Below, in pieces: positions 42,601 to 55,500 of a stretch of DNA of 64,000 nt. This DNA comes from Protonemura montana (lineage: Eukaryota > Arthropoda > Insecta > Plecoptera > Nemouridae): contig OX387611.1 in the NCBI GenBank assembly GCA_947568835.1, positions 6,700,001 through 6,764,000 of the forward strand, read 5' to 3'. Position 1 is the stretch's first letter; every line of letters begins with the position of its first letter. The translations under genes were made by a program, and so were the position numbers. The notes under the pieces are model-generated. The model searched no databases. It saw only the letters and a program-made list of their open reading frames with translations, and was not told the origin of the DNA.

Positions 42601-45600
42601 TTCTAAGGTATGTGAAATTCAAGACATCACTTCGCTCGCTACGCTTATCAATAAACCTAGCTGATTAAAGTTTAGAGAATTTAAATTTGACCTGCAAATT
42701 TGAAACTGTTAAATATTTTTCCAGACGATGACCGAAGTTCAAGCAGTTACTTTCGAGTGGAGCTGACTCAAACTGAAGACTACGTGAGAGACTATCTTAC
42801 TGAGGACGTTTCAAATGAGGCCATCCTCGCCGAGGAGCTAAATCAATATCTCGAACCCGTATTTCCACAAACTAATTACTCCAAGCAGTGGATGGACGAG
42901 AGCCAGCGTTTGCATGTCGAGTTCCTGGTCTCCTCGAAGATCTTGGCATCAATAACCACAGGCGACGCAGAAACCAGCATCTTTGGCGACACCTTCTCGA
43001 TGAGAGTCGATGATGTTGGATTCTGTTCAGAAGGAGAGACGGTCGACGTCGATGGAACCGTCACTCATTGGCCGAAAATATATTTGTGCAAGTATTCTTG
43101 TAACTTTTTTTTATACTGACAAATACTTACACAATTTTATCTACACGGGCTTCGCAAACGCATTGTGAGTTGCGTCGTGAGATGAGCGTATCGATATTTT
43201 ACAACGAAAAAATGTGAAGCCGTTCCTTGGTTCATATCAAAGTAAAACATTTAAAATTAAAAAAAAAAAAAAAAGTTTGTATTAATCCCATGTTTCCAAG
43301 ATGATTGACCAAAAGAGAGGACCGCAACAAAAAATAAAAGATAAAGACGATTGAATGTTGACAACACAATCTTATTTCCTTATCTTCTGGTCTGGTCTGG
43401 TGGTTATCTTCTGGTTCCGGTAAGGAGGGTCTTCTGGTTGGTTTTCTTCTGGTTGAAATTTTAAACTCTGCCGTCTGAAGTAACTGGAGAACAAATCTAG
43501 ATTAATACGATGACCCCGTGACGGTCAATTTAAAAAAAAAAAAAAAATGGTTGAATTGACATGGAATGACCCTATAGGGAAAAATTAAGGTAGTATTTTA
43601 GGTGTAATACAAATTCCGAATTACTCAACTCAATACTCTCGGGAAATACAAGGCGATATCAAAAAGTTTTTTCTGAGTTTCCCACAAATTTCCCTCAGAA
43701 GTATTTCTATCGAGTATTTTATTAGTGACTCAGCAACACGTAAGAATGAAGCCATGCAAAACGATTTACTTCATTATCGAAATTCATGTACCAACCAAAC
43801 GTTCCATGTGAGCTTCGATGACCCGACTATATTCATGGCCTGGATTGTAAAAATAGGAGCATCCTGCTGAAAAATCTTACGTAAGATCTTGTAAGATCTT
43901 ACCAAGATCTTGTCAAGAAAAACTTGCAAGATCTTGTGACAAGATCTTATAAGATCTTGCAAGATCTTGCCACGATTGTTTAAGATCTTGCCAAGTTCTT
44001 ATAAGATCTTGCCAAGAACTTGCCACGATTGTTTAGGATCTTGCCAAGTTCTTATAAGATCTTGCCACGATCTCATGAAATCTTACTACGATCTGATAAG
44101 ATCTTGTTTGAAGATCTTGCAAGATTTCCTTAGATTCATTGTAAAATGGCACGGAAAGGCAAAGTAGGTTTACAAAAAAATGAATGCATATTAGAGATGC
44201 TACCAAATGTATTTTAAAATTGCAAAACTGTATGCACTGTATAACAAATTACAGAAATTGCAGTTTAGATATACTTTCTTCTCTCCAACAACTTCAAAAC
44301 AGCTTCAAAACAAAACAAACAAAAATCAGATAAGAATTGAAAATCAGCAATTACAAACTATCAATGCCCTATCTTTTGTAGGATGTAAACATGAAACAAA
44401 GTTAAGAAAAAAATTGTCAAATAGAATCAAAGCTCTATTATTTGAAAAATATAGTATAAGAATTTTATGAATGCAATTCAGTATACCTATATAGGTGTTC
44501 CCAAAAATAAAAATAAAATACTTTAAAACTTGGCAAATAAAAATCATGAATGCCTCATATAACAATAAATATTTTAAACAATATTAAGATAAAAATGGTA
44601 AAAAAGAACCCTATAAGAAACTCTGATTGAGAAATATAATAAGTATGCAAAAATAATAACCTAAATCAGCACAAAATTCAAACAAGGTACTTAATGAACA
44701 TGAAGAGAAGAGAGGAACGGCCGGCCAGGAAGTGCAGTGCATCCTCTGTCAATAAGGATGTCTTACTGTATCTGTAAAAAAAAAGTAAATGTGTAAAAGC
44801 TTTGTTGCCAGACAAATAACATCCAAAACAAATAAATAAGAGCATCTGTTTTCTAAATTTTTTAAATCTGTGATATACTTTTTTTCAATGAATTACTGAT
44901 TTTACAGAGTAAACAAATTTGTTTTTGTTGTACTATCACAGAATAATAACAGAGGTGGTAAGTAAATGGATTTAGATATGCCATTGTTTGTGGTTTTGGG
45001 ATTTTTTATTCAAAAAGCCTCATTTAGCTGGATTAATTATAGAACTATTTTGATTCTAGGAATCCTTGGCAAAAATATAATTTCTTCTTGATATTTTGTT
45101 TATGCTGTCAAATCCATCAAACATTTTACCTTGAAAAAGCAACTAGCACAGGTTACAAAATGTTGGTAAAGCAGTTTAAGGGGCCCACCAAGTAGTTTTT
45201 TTGGAGTACTTGTATATTATGTGAGGAATATCAATCAATGAGACTGCATTAAAAGACTTTAAAAAAATTAGCGTCTTAGAAATCGCAAATGTTACCAAAT
45301 GCTATTTAAATAGATAGTACGAACATAGATTTTGGAGGAAAAATTCAAATTAACTTACCATAATCATTTTTCTTCCAATGGAGCTTGGAATGGAGGGCAG
45401 AAATAAGTTGGGACATCACACCATGGGCATGGAATCTCAGAGGTTGTTGCCACCAGCCAGGAGAGATTCACAGCACTGCAATAAAAAATGTGCGGTTTTA
45501 AAAACATGGAAACAAGCATCATTTGTACTAGCACCTCCTGATCAATAAATGCCACCATAGGTTACTGAAAATTAATTGATTATTGTAGTTGCATCCTAGC

Positions 45601-48600
45601 AAACTTACCAAGAGTTGTAAAATTGTCCGTTGACATTGCAACGCTATCTTCAAGCGATATAGCTGCTTCTCCTGTGGACAAGGGCAGCTTGTCAGGTAAT
45701 AAAGTGGAGCATTTGTCTTCCAATTCAGTACTGATGAACGTAGCAACGTTTTGAGCTCCAAGACTGAAAAAGTAGGGAGCATGTTGATAAGGTGATGTTT
45801 CCAATTTGCTTCTAGACAAACGATATTCGTTTGCGTTAAACGATAGCGTAAACGATAGCGTTTGAATGTAACAGTGATGCGTACCTTCAAATTACACGAA
45901 ACAAATCAATTGAAAGGTCTCCCCTATTAACTTCAAACCCCGACGACAAAAAATGCCACAATGCAGACGGTAAAAATGACTTCATATTTATAACAATCAC
46001 ATTGCCGAAAAAGACAAATAATTTGTGCAATTAGAGACTAAACAAAGCAACGCGACACGACGCGACGCGACACATCCCCACCAGTCGAAATCTAGTTCAT
46101 ATTGAGGAACGCTGCTCGCTACGAGGATCATTTTGCAAGTCTGCTAAAATGCATATATAGCCCGGCTAATAAAGAATGAGTCGTTGGAGTCTAGTTTTCT
46201 TATCTGCAACAGCAACTCGAGTATGAGTTCAACTTGAGTAGATGCACTACATTTCAGCATCAGCACATTTTTTCTCTTGACAGAAAAGTAAAGAATTGCT
46301 GTTGAGATAAATGAAAGAACTATAACAAGGTATTGGTCCATCGCGCCACTCTTTGTCAGCCGAATGTTTCACACACATGTCACCTATCACCAATGACCAT
46401 GTTATGATTATACAATGACAATTATTATAGCCGAGCGTTAAATTGGAATCCAGTCATTTGTTTTGTTTATACCTGAGATTCACTGTGAATGAAAAAACAC
46501 AGTAAATTCACTGTGATTATAAGAGAGTGTTCAGAGATAATTTATTCTTATTGTATTTGTTCTTACCAAAATAACAACTTGCATAACAGCGAAACGTATA
46601 CACAAAATAACCAATATTGTATAGGTTCGCCAAAAGAAAATCTTGAGTGCAAATTCTACAAAGTAAATGTATGTACCGTATTGACTATAAGTTTGTTTCG
46701 TACTTACTTGTGAATTCGAAAGTCTTCGTTGGTCGAAAACACAGAAGAAAGTACGCTTGTACATAAAGCTAATTCTTCGAATTTGAGAGTTTAATTCTTC
46801 GGAAATCACATAGGGCCCAGCACCAATGTTTGATAAAGCTCTCATCCACGTAGAGAAAAGCACACGAGGCATTTTTGAGAACAATACCTTCCGTGATATT
46901 TGCTATAGTTGCATAATAACACAGTTGATTTATCAAAGTGTTCAACGACGCACTATTTTGCTAACAGCCATCGTTGTCAGCAGCCTAAAGACGTCGGTAA
47001 ATCAGTGGATGATGATGGTGTTTATTGTAACATAGGATTGAAAAGGTTGTGCATTGCTAAATGCAATGCAAAATTCCTGTGGAGTTTAAAATAATTCCGT
47101 ACAAACCTCGGATTGAAATAAATATAATTAAACATTTACAATAATGTGCATCTTGTGGTACAAAATGTACGACTCTGTGAGAAAATAATAAAATGTAAAT
47201 TTATTAGTAGAAAGATTAAATATCAGTTGAAAGGCCAAAATTCGGTCCCAGTCCAACAATTGCCACATACCTACTAAACAAAACTTAGCATGCGAATTTA
47301 TCATTTAGAATGAAAAATAGATATATTGCACTACTATAGAGCCCGAATGGAGAATCGCATCATATATTCACATTAAACCGACATTCAGCTTATCACCGAA
47401 CGGTTTGGCATGTTGGAAACACCGGTCCTCGTGAGAACACCGAAGTCAAGTAACACGCGCTGGGTATTATATGAGTGACCATCACACACAGTTCTGTACC
47501 GGAGAGAGGTTATAGAAACAATGCGTCGTTAAATTTCACAGTTTTACGAGGTATTGTTGTCACAACGACCCCTAAGTATAATGACGTTGTAAACCTTTCT
47601 GCAGAAAAAGTTACAACTGGATTATGGTCCAGTTGTCCAGAAACTCAGAATCAGAGGGATCAGATCCAGAACCAGAGCATCCAACAAGACAAACATTAAT
47701 CTCATTTGTGTGCTCTCCATTCACGAGTGCGTTTTCTCACCGAGCAAGATCTTGCAGTTATCAATTATTATTTTAGAAGACTTTAAAGTCGGAAACGCAG
47801 AATTCTGCGTGCAAGATCTTTCAAGAATCGCAACACAAAAAAAATGATTTCAAGAACTTGCTAAGAACTTGCCAAGATATCGTTTCCTTGCCAAGATTCC
47901 AAAAATCTTGCAGCTATGTAAGATCCCACGGGACCGTGTCAAGATCTTGTCAATTTCTTACCAAGATCTTGAACAAATCTTGTCTGAAGTGAAAAATCTT
48001 AGATGTTTTCAAGAAATTGCCAAGAAATTGGCAAGATCTTGCTTCTTGCCAAGATCTTGCTAAGAATTTTCAGCAGGGCATACCCGTGTCCTCGCCCCAC
48101 TCCACTGCACGCCACTGATCTTCAGATTGCTAAAAGTAAAGACCTAGAACCTTAAAGATGTATCAGTTATAACCTTGTAACTATATCAGTATTCTTATAA
48201 GATCGTTGTATTACATTAAATAATACATAGAAAGCATGCCTTTAAAATAATATAAAAAAAGCTCGACAGATTTAAGATTAAAAAAAAAAAATAAAACTTA
48301 GCTAAACGTAACAGTTTACAAAGCTCCCAAACCAAAAGACCACCGAATCTGAAATTAACTTTGATTGCAGCTACGGGTTACTACCAATACGTCACCAACG
48401 CGTCAACGGGCGCCATCACCAGGCGCAAATGTAGTTTCAGCAACGATATCTTCCACGGCGAATGGCTGCCGAAGCTTTCCAGGTGGGAGCTCGTCTGGAA
48501 GGACTGCACTTCTGAAGAGAAATTCATCAACGAGGAGCATTACATTCAGTTCCTCAATTCATCTGATATAGAACGCCGCCACGCGAATGTACTGCACTAC

Positions 48601-50217
48601 TTCACTTTAGCTCCTGGAAACGCAACGACACTCCAGGAAGTCACACGCCTTGTGGATCGCAACGTTAGGGCACAAAACAAGTTGTCCGAGTCAATAATCG
48701 GCGACCTCATAACCATCACGGCGAGCCTCAAGCTGGACTCTGACTTCGTTGTAGCGTTAGAGCCACGTGCTTCTCTGGTAGTGGCCGAACTTAAAAACAG
48801 CATGTCTGCCGAGGGGTTTACGCTAGACGTCCAGTACTACGACTCTAATCAGCTAGACAATATCACGGCGAACAGGAAGCCGACCATTGAAGGAAACGCA
48901 CCGTTCGCGTTCGACGTTTCGGCTAGACTTCTGGAAGCTCACACACGTGTGGTCTTCGTAATCATCTGGAGGAACCATTTCTATGAGTATCTGGAAGATA
49001 AATTACCATCAAATCAATATCTTGAATTGACTGTAATTTTTCCACGCCAAGGCGAGGTGTCAGCGTGGTCGTTTGCAATGTACGGCAACCACTATGTCGA
49101 CATTACGTACGATACATCTGTGATGCTCTTTGGGTTTCCAGGCGGACCTACATTTATATTTCTCAACTGCGTTGCGTGGAGCAACGACCTCGCTGATTGG
49201 ACAAACCAAGGCTGCAAGAAGTTGTACACCGATGTAGGTAATTTCAGCACCTGTCGTTGCAGCGGCAAGTACTTTGTCATGAAGGACAGCGTTCCGATTG
49301 CAAGGTACGCTCTGAAGAAAGGTTTTGCAATGCACAACCTAGATTTTAACAACGACCTTTTTACCGACTTCTTTAAGGACAAACCTGGCCTGATGGTAGC
49401 TACCACCATCTTTTGCCTACTATCCGTATTTGGTTTGGGTTCCATTATTGGCACGGCCATTTTCTTTAAGCAATGGCGGGAAAATATGGGCCACAAGATT
49501 CTCCTGCAAATGATACTGGCACTGACTTGCAACCTAGTTCTCGGTTTCGTCGTCACTTTTAAGCGCATGACTACAGAGAGCATCGGCTGCTTGGTCTACG
49601 GGGTTCTGCGCCATTACTCGTTCCTAGCTATGTTCCTCTGGATGCTAGTGTTGTCTTGCCTCCAGCTAAAGAGGCTGACGACCGTTGCAGGAGCGAAGGC
49701 GACCTCCCACTTGCTCCTGAAAGTCTCGTTGTTTGCGTGGGGTTTGCCTTTGGTGCCCATAGTCATTCTCCTTGGTTTAAACCCAAGCTTGTACCAGACT
49801 GACCGGTTCGACCGAGGATACTGCTATCCCGAGGGAATCGTCTTCCAGATAACTGTCCAAGGACCGGCAGGAGCTGTCCTGTTTGTGAACTTTGGCATTT
49901 TCGTCAAGATCGTGATTCACATCTTTGACTGTTGTAACAAGAACAAAGTTACGCGTCATAGTAAAAATGAGAGGGCTGAGCAGTTAAACAAGTTTAAGAC
50001 CAGCATTTTTATGTTCTTTTTGTTCGGATTCAGCTGGGTCTTTCATATCTTCTCCGAGGAGCGTGTCCTCGTCAGCGACTTCCTATTTGAATATCTATTT
50101 TTAATGACGACCACCACGCACATATTCTCTCTAGCACTCTTCTTTGTAGTATTTCAGGAAAGTACGAGAAATAATTGGGACACTCTTAGAAGGAAGGCTG
50201 CAATAAAGAAACGTTAG
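39643..50217 (+). CDS. Adhesion-type GPCR with one GPS module
   Basis: Exons 39643-39921, 41316-41448, 42725-43099 and 48371-50217; 877 aa if the exon 3 donor is at 43100 (TT/GTAACT), the only one tried that keeps phase with exon 4. The stronger-looking GTATTC donor at 43092 would need an unseen exon. Residues 1-20 are a signal peptide (MHTAALVVFLAAVFC), followed by a Cys-rich ectodomain. The GPS-like module at ~529-559 has CVAW...W...C...CRC but no HL[T/S] cleavage tripeptide, so self-cleavage is doubtful. Seven helices span ~603-864, with the family marks LFAWGLPLVP in helix 4 and FFLFGFSWVFHIF in helix 6. A plasma-membrane receptor; ligand unknown. Paralogue of the convergent gene ending at 52535. 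Intron 3 is mostly a 4.2-kb transposable element. Confidence 0.85.
40165..40372 (+). repeat. 41-bp tandem repeat
   Basis: Five units of AAATAACCTGGATAGAGCAT followed by AGGATCCAGCCAGTTGATCTT, about 41 bases each, in intron 1 of the plus-strand GPCR. Confidence 0.85.
40640..41200. mobile_element. GGCCRAACGCCT fold-back repeat, copy b
   Basis: Left GGCCGAACGCCTCGTTTGAT...GAACTAAATTTACAGA and right (inverted) GGCCAAACGTCTGCTATGTT...GAACCAAATTTGCAGA match over about 38 bases. Right-end-like sequence recurs in intron 2 at 42490-42612 (AAATGTGCTCTGCAAATTT and GGTATGTGAAATT). Relative at 7617. Confidence 0.65.
42279..42370 (+). mobile_element. tRNA-type SINE B, decayed copy
   Basis: GCGCCCGGATAGCTCAGTCT (A box), a mutated anticodon region and CATAATCCGGTTCGGTCGC (B box). 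The arms do not pair well enough for a tRNA. Intron 2 of the plus-strand GPCR. Confidence 0.6.
44690..46872 (-). ncRNA. Possible spliced transcript inside the 4.2-kb element
   Basis: Minus-strand signals: an ATG-led stretch 46872-46712 (MPRVLFSTWMRALSN...) ending CAA/GTAAGTACG; an exon of about 155 bases between CTTTTTCAG (about 45764) and CTTG/GTAAGT (about 45609); an exon between TTTTTATTGCAG (about 45482) and TATG/GTAAGTTA (about 45361); and a last acceptor TTTTTTTTACAG (about 44773). The sites are strong, but no reading frame stays open across them: from the first exon it stops 13 codons into the second. Either a non-coding transcript, a decayed gene of the element, or chance. Confidence 0.3.
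47395..47545 (+). mobile_element. 5S-rRNA-derived SINE, internally deleted
   Basis: Head with GGTTTGGCATGTTGGAAACA joined almost directly to the GAAACAATGCGTCGTTAAAT end; the whole body is missing. Lies inside the AAGATCTTG element. Confidence 0.8.
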
Positions 50218-50591
50218 ACGAAACGAAGCTGACAGGATAAAGAAATGTATACTATTCCAGTTGTGGTTACGCATCGCGCGAACATCATTGATTGATTAGT
50301 CAGATTTAACGACACATTGTTTTGTCTACACGCTAACAGGCTCTGGTCTAATGGCGTTTGTATTACACCTAAAATACTAGTCTTGGGATAATAACAAGTT
50401 TTCAATCATCCAATTCATTCATTCATTGTTTCCAATTTTTTTCATCCAATCATTCATATGTTAAATGTGTATATACTAGGATTAGGGGCATTACCTGTAT
50501 AAAGTAACTATTGTTGATATCGTTGTACAATGACAACTAAAAGTATTATTATTATTATAATTATAATTATTATTCAACTTATCTAATTCCA

Positions 50592-50597
50592 AATAAA
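50592..50597 (+). terminator. Candidate polyadenylation signal
   Basis: AATAAA about 375 bases after the stop codon of the plus-strand GPCR. Other AATAAA copies follow near 50663, so the choice is uncertain. Confidence 0.25.
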
Positions 50598-50949
50598 ATA
50601 AGTGGTTTTAATAGCGTTAAAATGTGTCAACTAAGCGAGTGTTCCAGCGATAAAACTTCACCAATAAATAAAATATGAGTAACGATAATTTATTTTAACA
50701 TACTCCAAAGAACGAATATGTTTAAAATGTAAGTCCCACCTCAATCAGACAAATAATATTAATAGAAAATAAATTCTCGTAAATCGGTGTGCGACTCAAA
50801 ATTACGTCTGGTGAGATCGCAGTGAAATTCTTGCCACATAGCAGTGGTGGTAGGTAATAACCTGCTTCCAGGAGCCCATCGAGTGACTCGCTCGCTCTAA
50901 AATTCGACATGCCTCGACAGATAAGTCGGCTGGGTTCGCTTGGCATTAG

Positions 50950-51590
50950 CACATGTTCTTTGAATGGTGTCGGAACCCGAACAATAATATAGCCACACAA
51001 GGCTATACTTCCATTGCACCAACTTCTCATTGTAATCTACAAGATTGTCACCAACCAAATAGCATGGACCGAGCTTCAAAGTGGTATTCCATTACCTGGT
51101 CGAGTAGTGAGTCGACCAGACCACCCATACAAGCTGTGTATTCCAAGATTCACCTCGACTACAGGCTTGCATTCCATACTGGGGAAAGGAATACGGCTAT
51201 GGAATGAACTAAAAAATATAAAAGAGCTTCCAGTTTCAGTAATCAAGTTCAAGGCTCTACTCGACGCCGAACAGGTTGAAAAGGAGGCAGGAAATCTAAA
51301 TGATGGACACGCAGAGCTGGTGGTATTCTACGACCTGCGCCGCTCTAAAATCATAGACCAGCTACACCGGAGGAAAATCTCAACTACCGGGTATAAGATA
51401 ATTTTAACTAAAAAAACTAGCAGATTCTATGAAAATTGAAAAGAGGAACATAAAATCATTTACATTAATTTTACTAAGAGTAAATGACTAGTACATTATG
51501 TAAATATCTTATGTGACATTGTGACTGTATTGTAATTGCCACCGATGTAATTGTCAAAGCAAATAAACAAAGTTATTATTATTATAAGGC
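50950..51590 (+). mobile_element. LINE 3' end (reverse transcriptase C-terminus)
   Basis: Plus-strand frame 51014-51439 has the RT C-terminal pattern: RPDHPYKLCIPRF...LGKGIRLWNELKNI...VIKFKALLD. It ends in a 3' UTR and an AATAAACAAAGTTATTATTA tail at about 51562-51587. 5'-truncated. Lies between the two convergent GPCR genes and may contribute polyadenylation. Confidence 0.75.
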
Positions 51591-51599
51591 CCGAAAAGA

Positions 51600-52530
51600 C
51601 CTGACAAGTGTCACGAGCAGGCGGTCGAAAGCTTTTAATCATTTAATGAAACATTTTATCTTTACTAGATATCAATCTGATTTGTATCATATGTTCCGAA
51701 CATCAAAACTTGTTTTTTGGAATACCAAAAGTTTTCCAGTTTAGATCCTAGCTTGGGAACAGGAGGGCCAGCGTCAATGTTCAGCAAACCACCTGCAATT
51801 CGTGGTAACGGAGGATGACGGAAGCAACGGAGGCTCCACTTTCCAAAGAAGAAAAAAACAGGTTTAAAGAACAAAATAAGCTGAGTGTAATCTTCAACGG
51901 AACTTAAATTGCGTTGCGAAGGGCAGCCCCGCATGCCTTTTTCGACCAGGTGGCTCAAAATGTCTTGTCAAATCTGCGTCGTTATTTTTATTTTACTAAA
52001 TAACAATTTGTTAAACGATATAGTTTGCGTATTTTCCATATAGCACAAGGAGATTCGTAGACAATGGATGCGTATTTGCAATTTTATAAAGCAGTACATA
52101 AAATAATAAAAGATGTGATTTCACACAACTTCATCCACAAATACAACGATATATTACATTTAGCCACTAAATTTATTTGCCGAAATACGATTTACAAATT
52201 CCTGTCAGTGCTCTAAAAGTATTAAAATTAGGTAACATTAGGATACCTACTTTCTCACTTGGTAAACGCAAAAAAAAAACTTAAAATTGGTAAACGCCAA
52301 TTCATCCTGAAGTATATGCGATGTGCTCTTCTCCATGATCCCTTCATTACTTTCAAACTCTTTATCAATCTGTCCAACTATATTCCACTGAAACGTGAGT
52401 GTTGTCCTTCTGATTTTGAACCCGACTCTAAAAACAATAATAATTCTTTCAATTTTCTGGAAATTATATTTTAACAAACTGGTCTACAGTATGGAGGACC
52501 TTTTCACAGACTTTGCCGACCTGGACATCG
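51600..52530. other. Gene-free interval between convergent GPCRs
   Basis: Would contain the 3' UTR of the minus-strand GPCR. No further gene or named repeat found. Confidence 0.45.
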
Positions 52531-52534
52531 CGGT

Positions 52535-55500
52535 CTAGAGGACCGCGTCGTCACCAATCTCCTTTCCTCGTGTAGAATGCGCAGTGTACTCCACGACTAA
52601 CTCCCCGGATGCAGACGTGATTGCAAAAATGCTGACATCCGGCGATTCACTCTCAGCTTGGTTCACTTTCAATGTCGCTGGCTGCTCTGTTACCACAAGC
52701 CCGTTACCTTTCAAAGCTTTAGCTACTTTTTTCTTAGGCGTCTTTGGTTTGAAGAGTTTTGGCTTTGTGGTTTTGACCGTATTGACCGCAATCTTCTCAC
52801 CAAACAATAGAAATAGCCAAGAGGCTCTTGCAGAGTCGTCCAAAGCCACAAAAAATATATACATGACAAACCCTTGAATAGGGTCCAATATCTTGTAAAT
52901 GTAACCCAACGCGTCGCTGTGGTACCCGAGGTCGTTGAACATCTCGAACACAGTGGGAATACCGAAGAGGAAAAACATCATGGCAGTCTGCTTGAGTTGC
53001 CGTTTAACAACGTCTTTCTCCGATCCACCATGTTTCTTGAGTTCCTCGTCGTTCCAGAGACTACACCCGTTGGTCATGTTACGGATGATTGCTGTCAGCA
53101 ACCCGAGGTTTAGCAAGGTTATAACGACAACGGGAACCAAGTAAAGAGTGTAGTGCGTTAGTTTATTTGGAGTGCAGAAATAGAGTTTTGGATCCAGAGA
53201 TAACAGTACGACCAAAGGAATTAGTGGCACTCCCCAGGCCAGCAGGCTGACCTTTAAAAGCAGGTGAGAGGTTGATGACGCACCGACGACGCTCGAGAAC
53301 TTTCTATATTGAAGAACGGACATTACAAGGCTCCAGCAATAATGCACGAGCCTGGTGTAATGAACTAGAATTACAAAGATTATGAGCGGGACATTTAATA
53401 TTTTCACTTCTGCGTAGATGATGTGAGTTTCACGATATATGGTCAAGATCAGGTAGAGGAACGACGAAGCGGCGAGCTGCAACAGGATCTTGTTGCTGCG
53501 TTCCTGGCGCCATTTTGGAAATAAAATAGCCGTTAATGTGATGATTATGAAACCGCAGAAAGAGAACGAAGCTCCTTGAAAAAACATAATACTTGTACCG
53601 TCGAAAGTGGTGATCCTCAAAAAGTTTGGCATATCTGTGTACTCATAGATGATGATTTTCGAGACTTTTTGAAAAGCTATGTTGCACGTGCACGATACAT
53701 AATCTGTGTAAGCATTCAAGGTGCACAAGCTTTCAGTCCAGTTACTGACGCTATTGTCCCACGTCGCGCATGCGATCTTCACGTAGTCCTTCGGATCCTC
53801 GACAGGCTGGAAATATACTTCAAAGTTCGTAGCTTGTGGAAAGTTGTAGTCATAATCTTCAACACCACCAATCCCAATGTCTACGTACAAGTCAATCTGA
53901 CGGGAGTTAAAAACCGGAACAGTGGTCAAAGTGTACGGGTACGGAGACACGTTTAACGGGTATACCACAAATATAACCCGATTTTTAGCCAGCAAATAAT
54001 TAATGCTACTGACAAAAAAGCATGCAAAGGTAGGATTCATTTTTCGTACTGTATCGTAATTTGCTGTTGTTAAAATCTTTACCTCAGTGCTCTGGTTTCT
54101 TTCAAAGTAGACACCACAAAAAAAGTACGCAAATACATCTCTGAAATGCCCACCCAGGTGTCCGACCACCACGACTGACATCTCTGAAGTCGTAGCTACG
54201 TCACCGTGTGTCGAGAGGACAGCATTGGAAAACAGATCGCTGGCTACGTCGGAGTTCTTCGAGCTCCACTTGCGTTGGATTCTGGCGAAAATCAAGTGGA
54301 CCGGCTCGTTAGGATCATCGTAGAAGCGAAAGAATGCTAGGTCGATGTCCTTTATAATCCACACCATTTTGTCCGAGAAGATGGTGGCCGTGTCTGCCCA
54401 TTTCAGCATCTTGTGGTAAAGGTACAGCATTTTATAGGCCAGGTTGTCGGTGATGGGCATTAGCGACACGTTGTGTATGAGTTTCGCTCCTTGCTCGAAG
54501 AGGATGTCTGTGTCGTCGAAGGAGTCAGCGCCGATGCGTGCGTAGAGGTCGTCGTCAAACGTCACGACGCAGTACCTGGGAGAGTTAAGCGAGTGTTAGA
54601 AATAGTTGTACTGGGTTAGTGTTAAGGCATGAGGGAAACTGTAACATCGACTGAATCGTCATAACTAGGGCTTTGCAAAAACAGCTTCAGTTGCATTGTT
54701 CATGACCAAGACAGGTGTATGTATAAACAATGCTGCGACGTAACTAGCTTTGTACATATTTCATATTTTCCGTAAAATTTGAGCTTGTTTTTTTAATTAT
54801 TATGACTTGAGATAATAAAAGGGGGCAGTGTAGCCTCCACCTTCTTTTTCTGGGGGATCCAGGGAACGAAATCCCATTTTTTATTCATTGATTGGGGCTG
54901 GTAAAAACTGTTACAGCAACTAGAAAAATTTCTTTTAAGGTACATTTTCCGGAAAATCCATTTAAAAAAAAATGTATATAAGCTGGATAGATACAACTAA
55001 TAAGGGAGACTTTTCAAATATTTTGGCTCGAGTATTTTTTTCTATTTGTAGTTTGGTAGTGTTCTCAGGTTGAAGAAACCTGGGATCCACAGCTGCTACA
55101 AAACTCTGATTTTTTTTTAAAGAAAATCACCAGAAAAACGCCATGAAACGTTTTTTTTTCAACGAGTGTAATAACGACAAATAATATTTTGATTTTGAAA
55201 AGCTATCATATCTTGCTAAAAGTGTGACGAGTCGCCTAGTTTTTGTTTCGTCGCGATCGGACATGTGGTTTGGCCGATTAATCGTATCCAGTAAACCTAG
55301 ATCCTGAGTAAGCACCCAATACAACAGCCTTCATGGTACATTTTCTCAGATTATTATTACCCACATTTACACGCACAAATAATGTGAACCGACTTTTTTT
55401 GAATAAAATAATACAATGAAACTGCGTACCTGTACGCGATGTATCTTCCACCGGAAAGCGTCATGTTGACATTGGCTGACAGACTGCAATTGCATACATT

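Larger units (their letters stand above)
43863..48077. mobile_element. AAGATCTTG-ended DNA element, 4.2 kb
   Basis: Ends are CCTGCTGAAAAATCTTACGT and, inverted, CCTGCTGAAAATTCTTAGCA. The flanks GCAT at 43859-43862 and 48078-48081 are an exact 4-bp duplication. The first 270 bases and the last 270 bases are arrays of the palindrome AAGATCTTG and near-copies (CAAGAACTTG, AAGATCTTA). Fills most of intron 3 of the plus-strand GPCR. The interior has a possible minus-strand spliced unit and a deleted 5S-SINE but no transposase I recognise. Confidence 0.85.

Noticed and set aside
49092-49583. 163-residue minus-strand frame
   Set aside because: Antisense shadow of the GPS/helix exon of the plus-strand GPCR.
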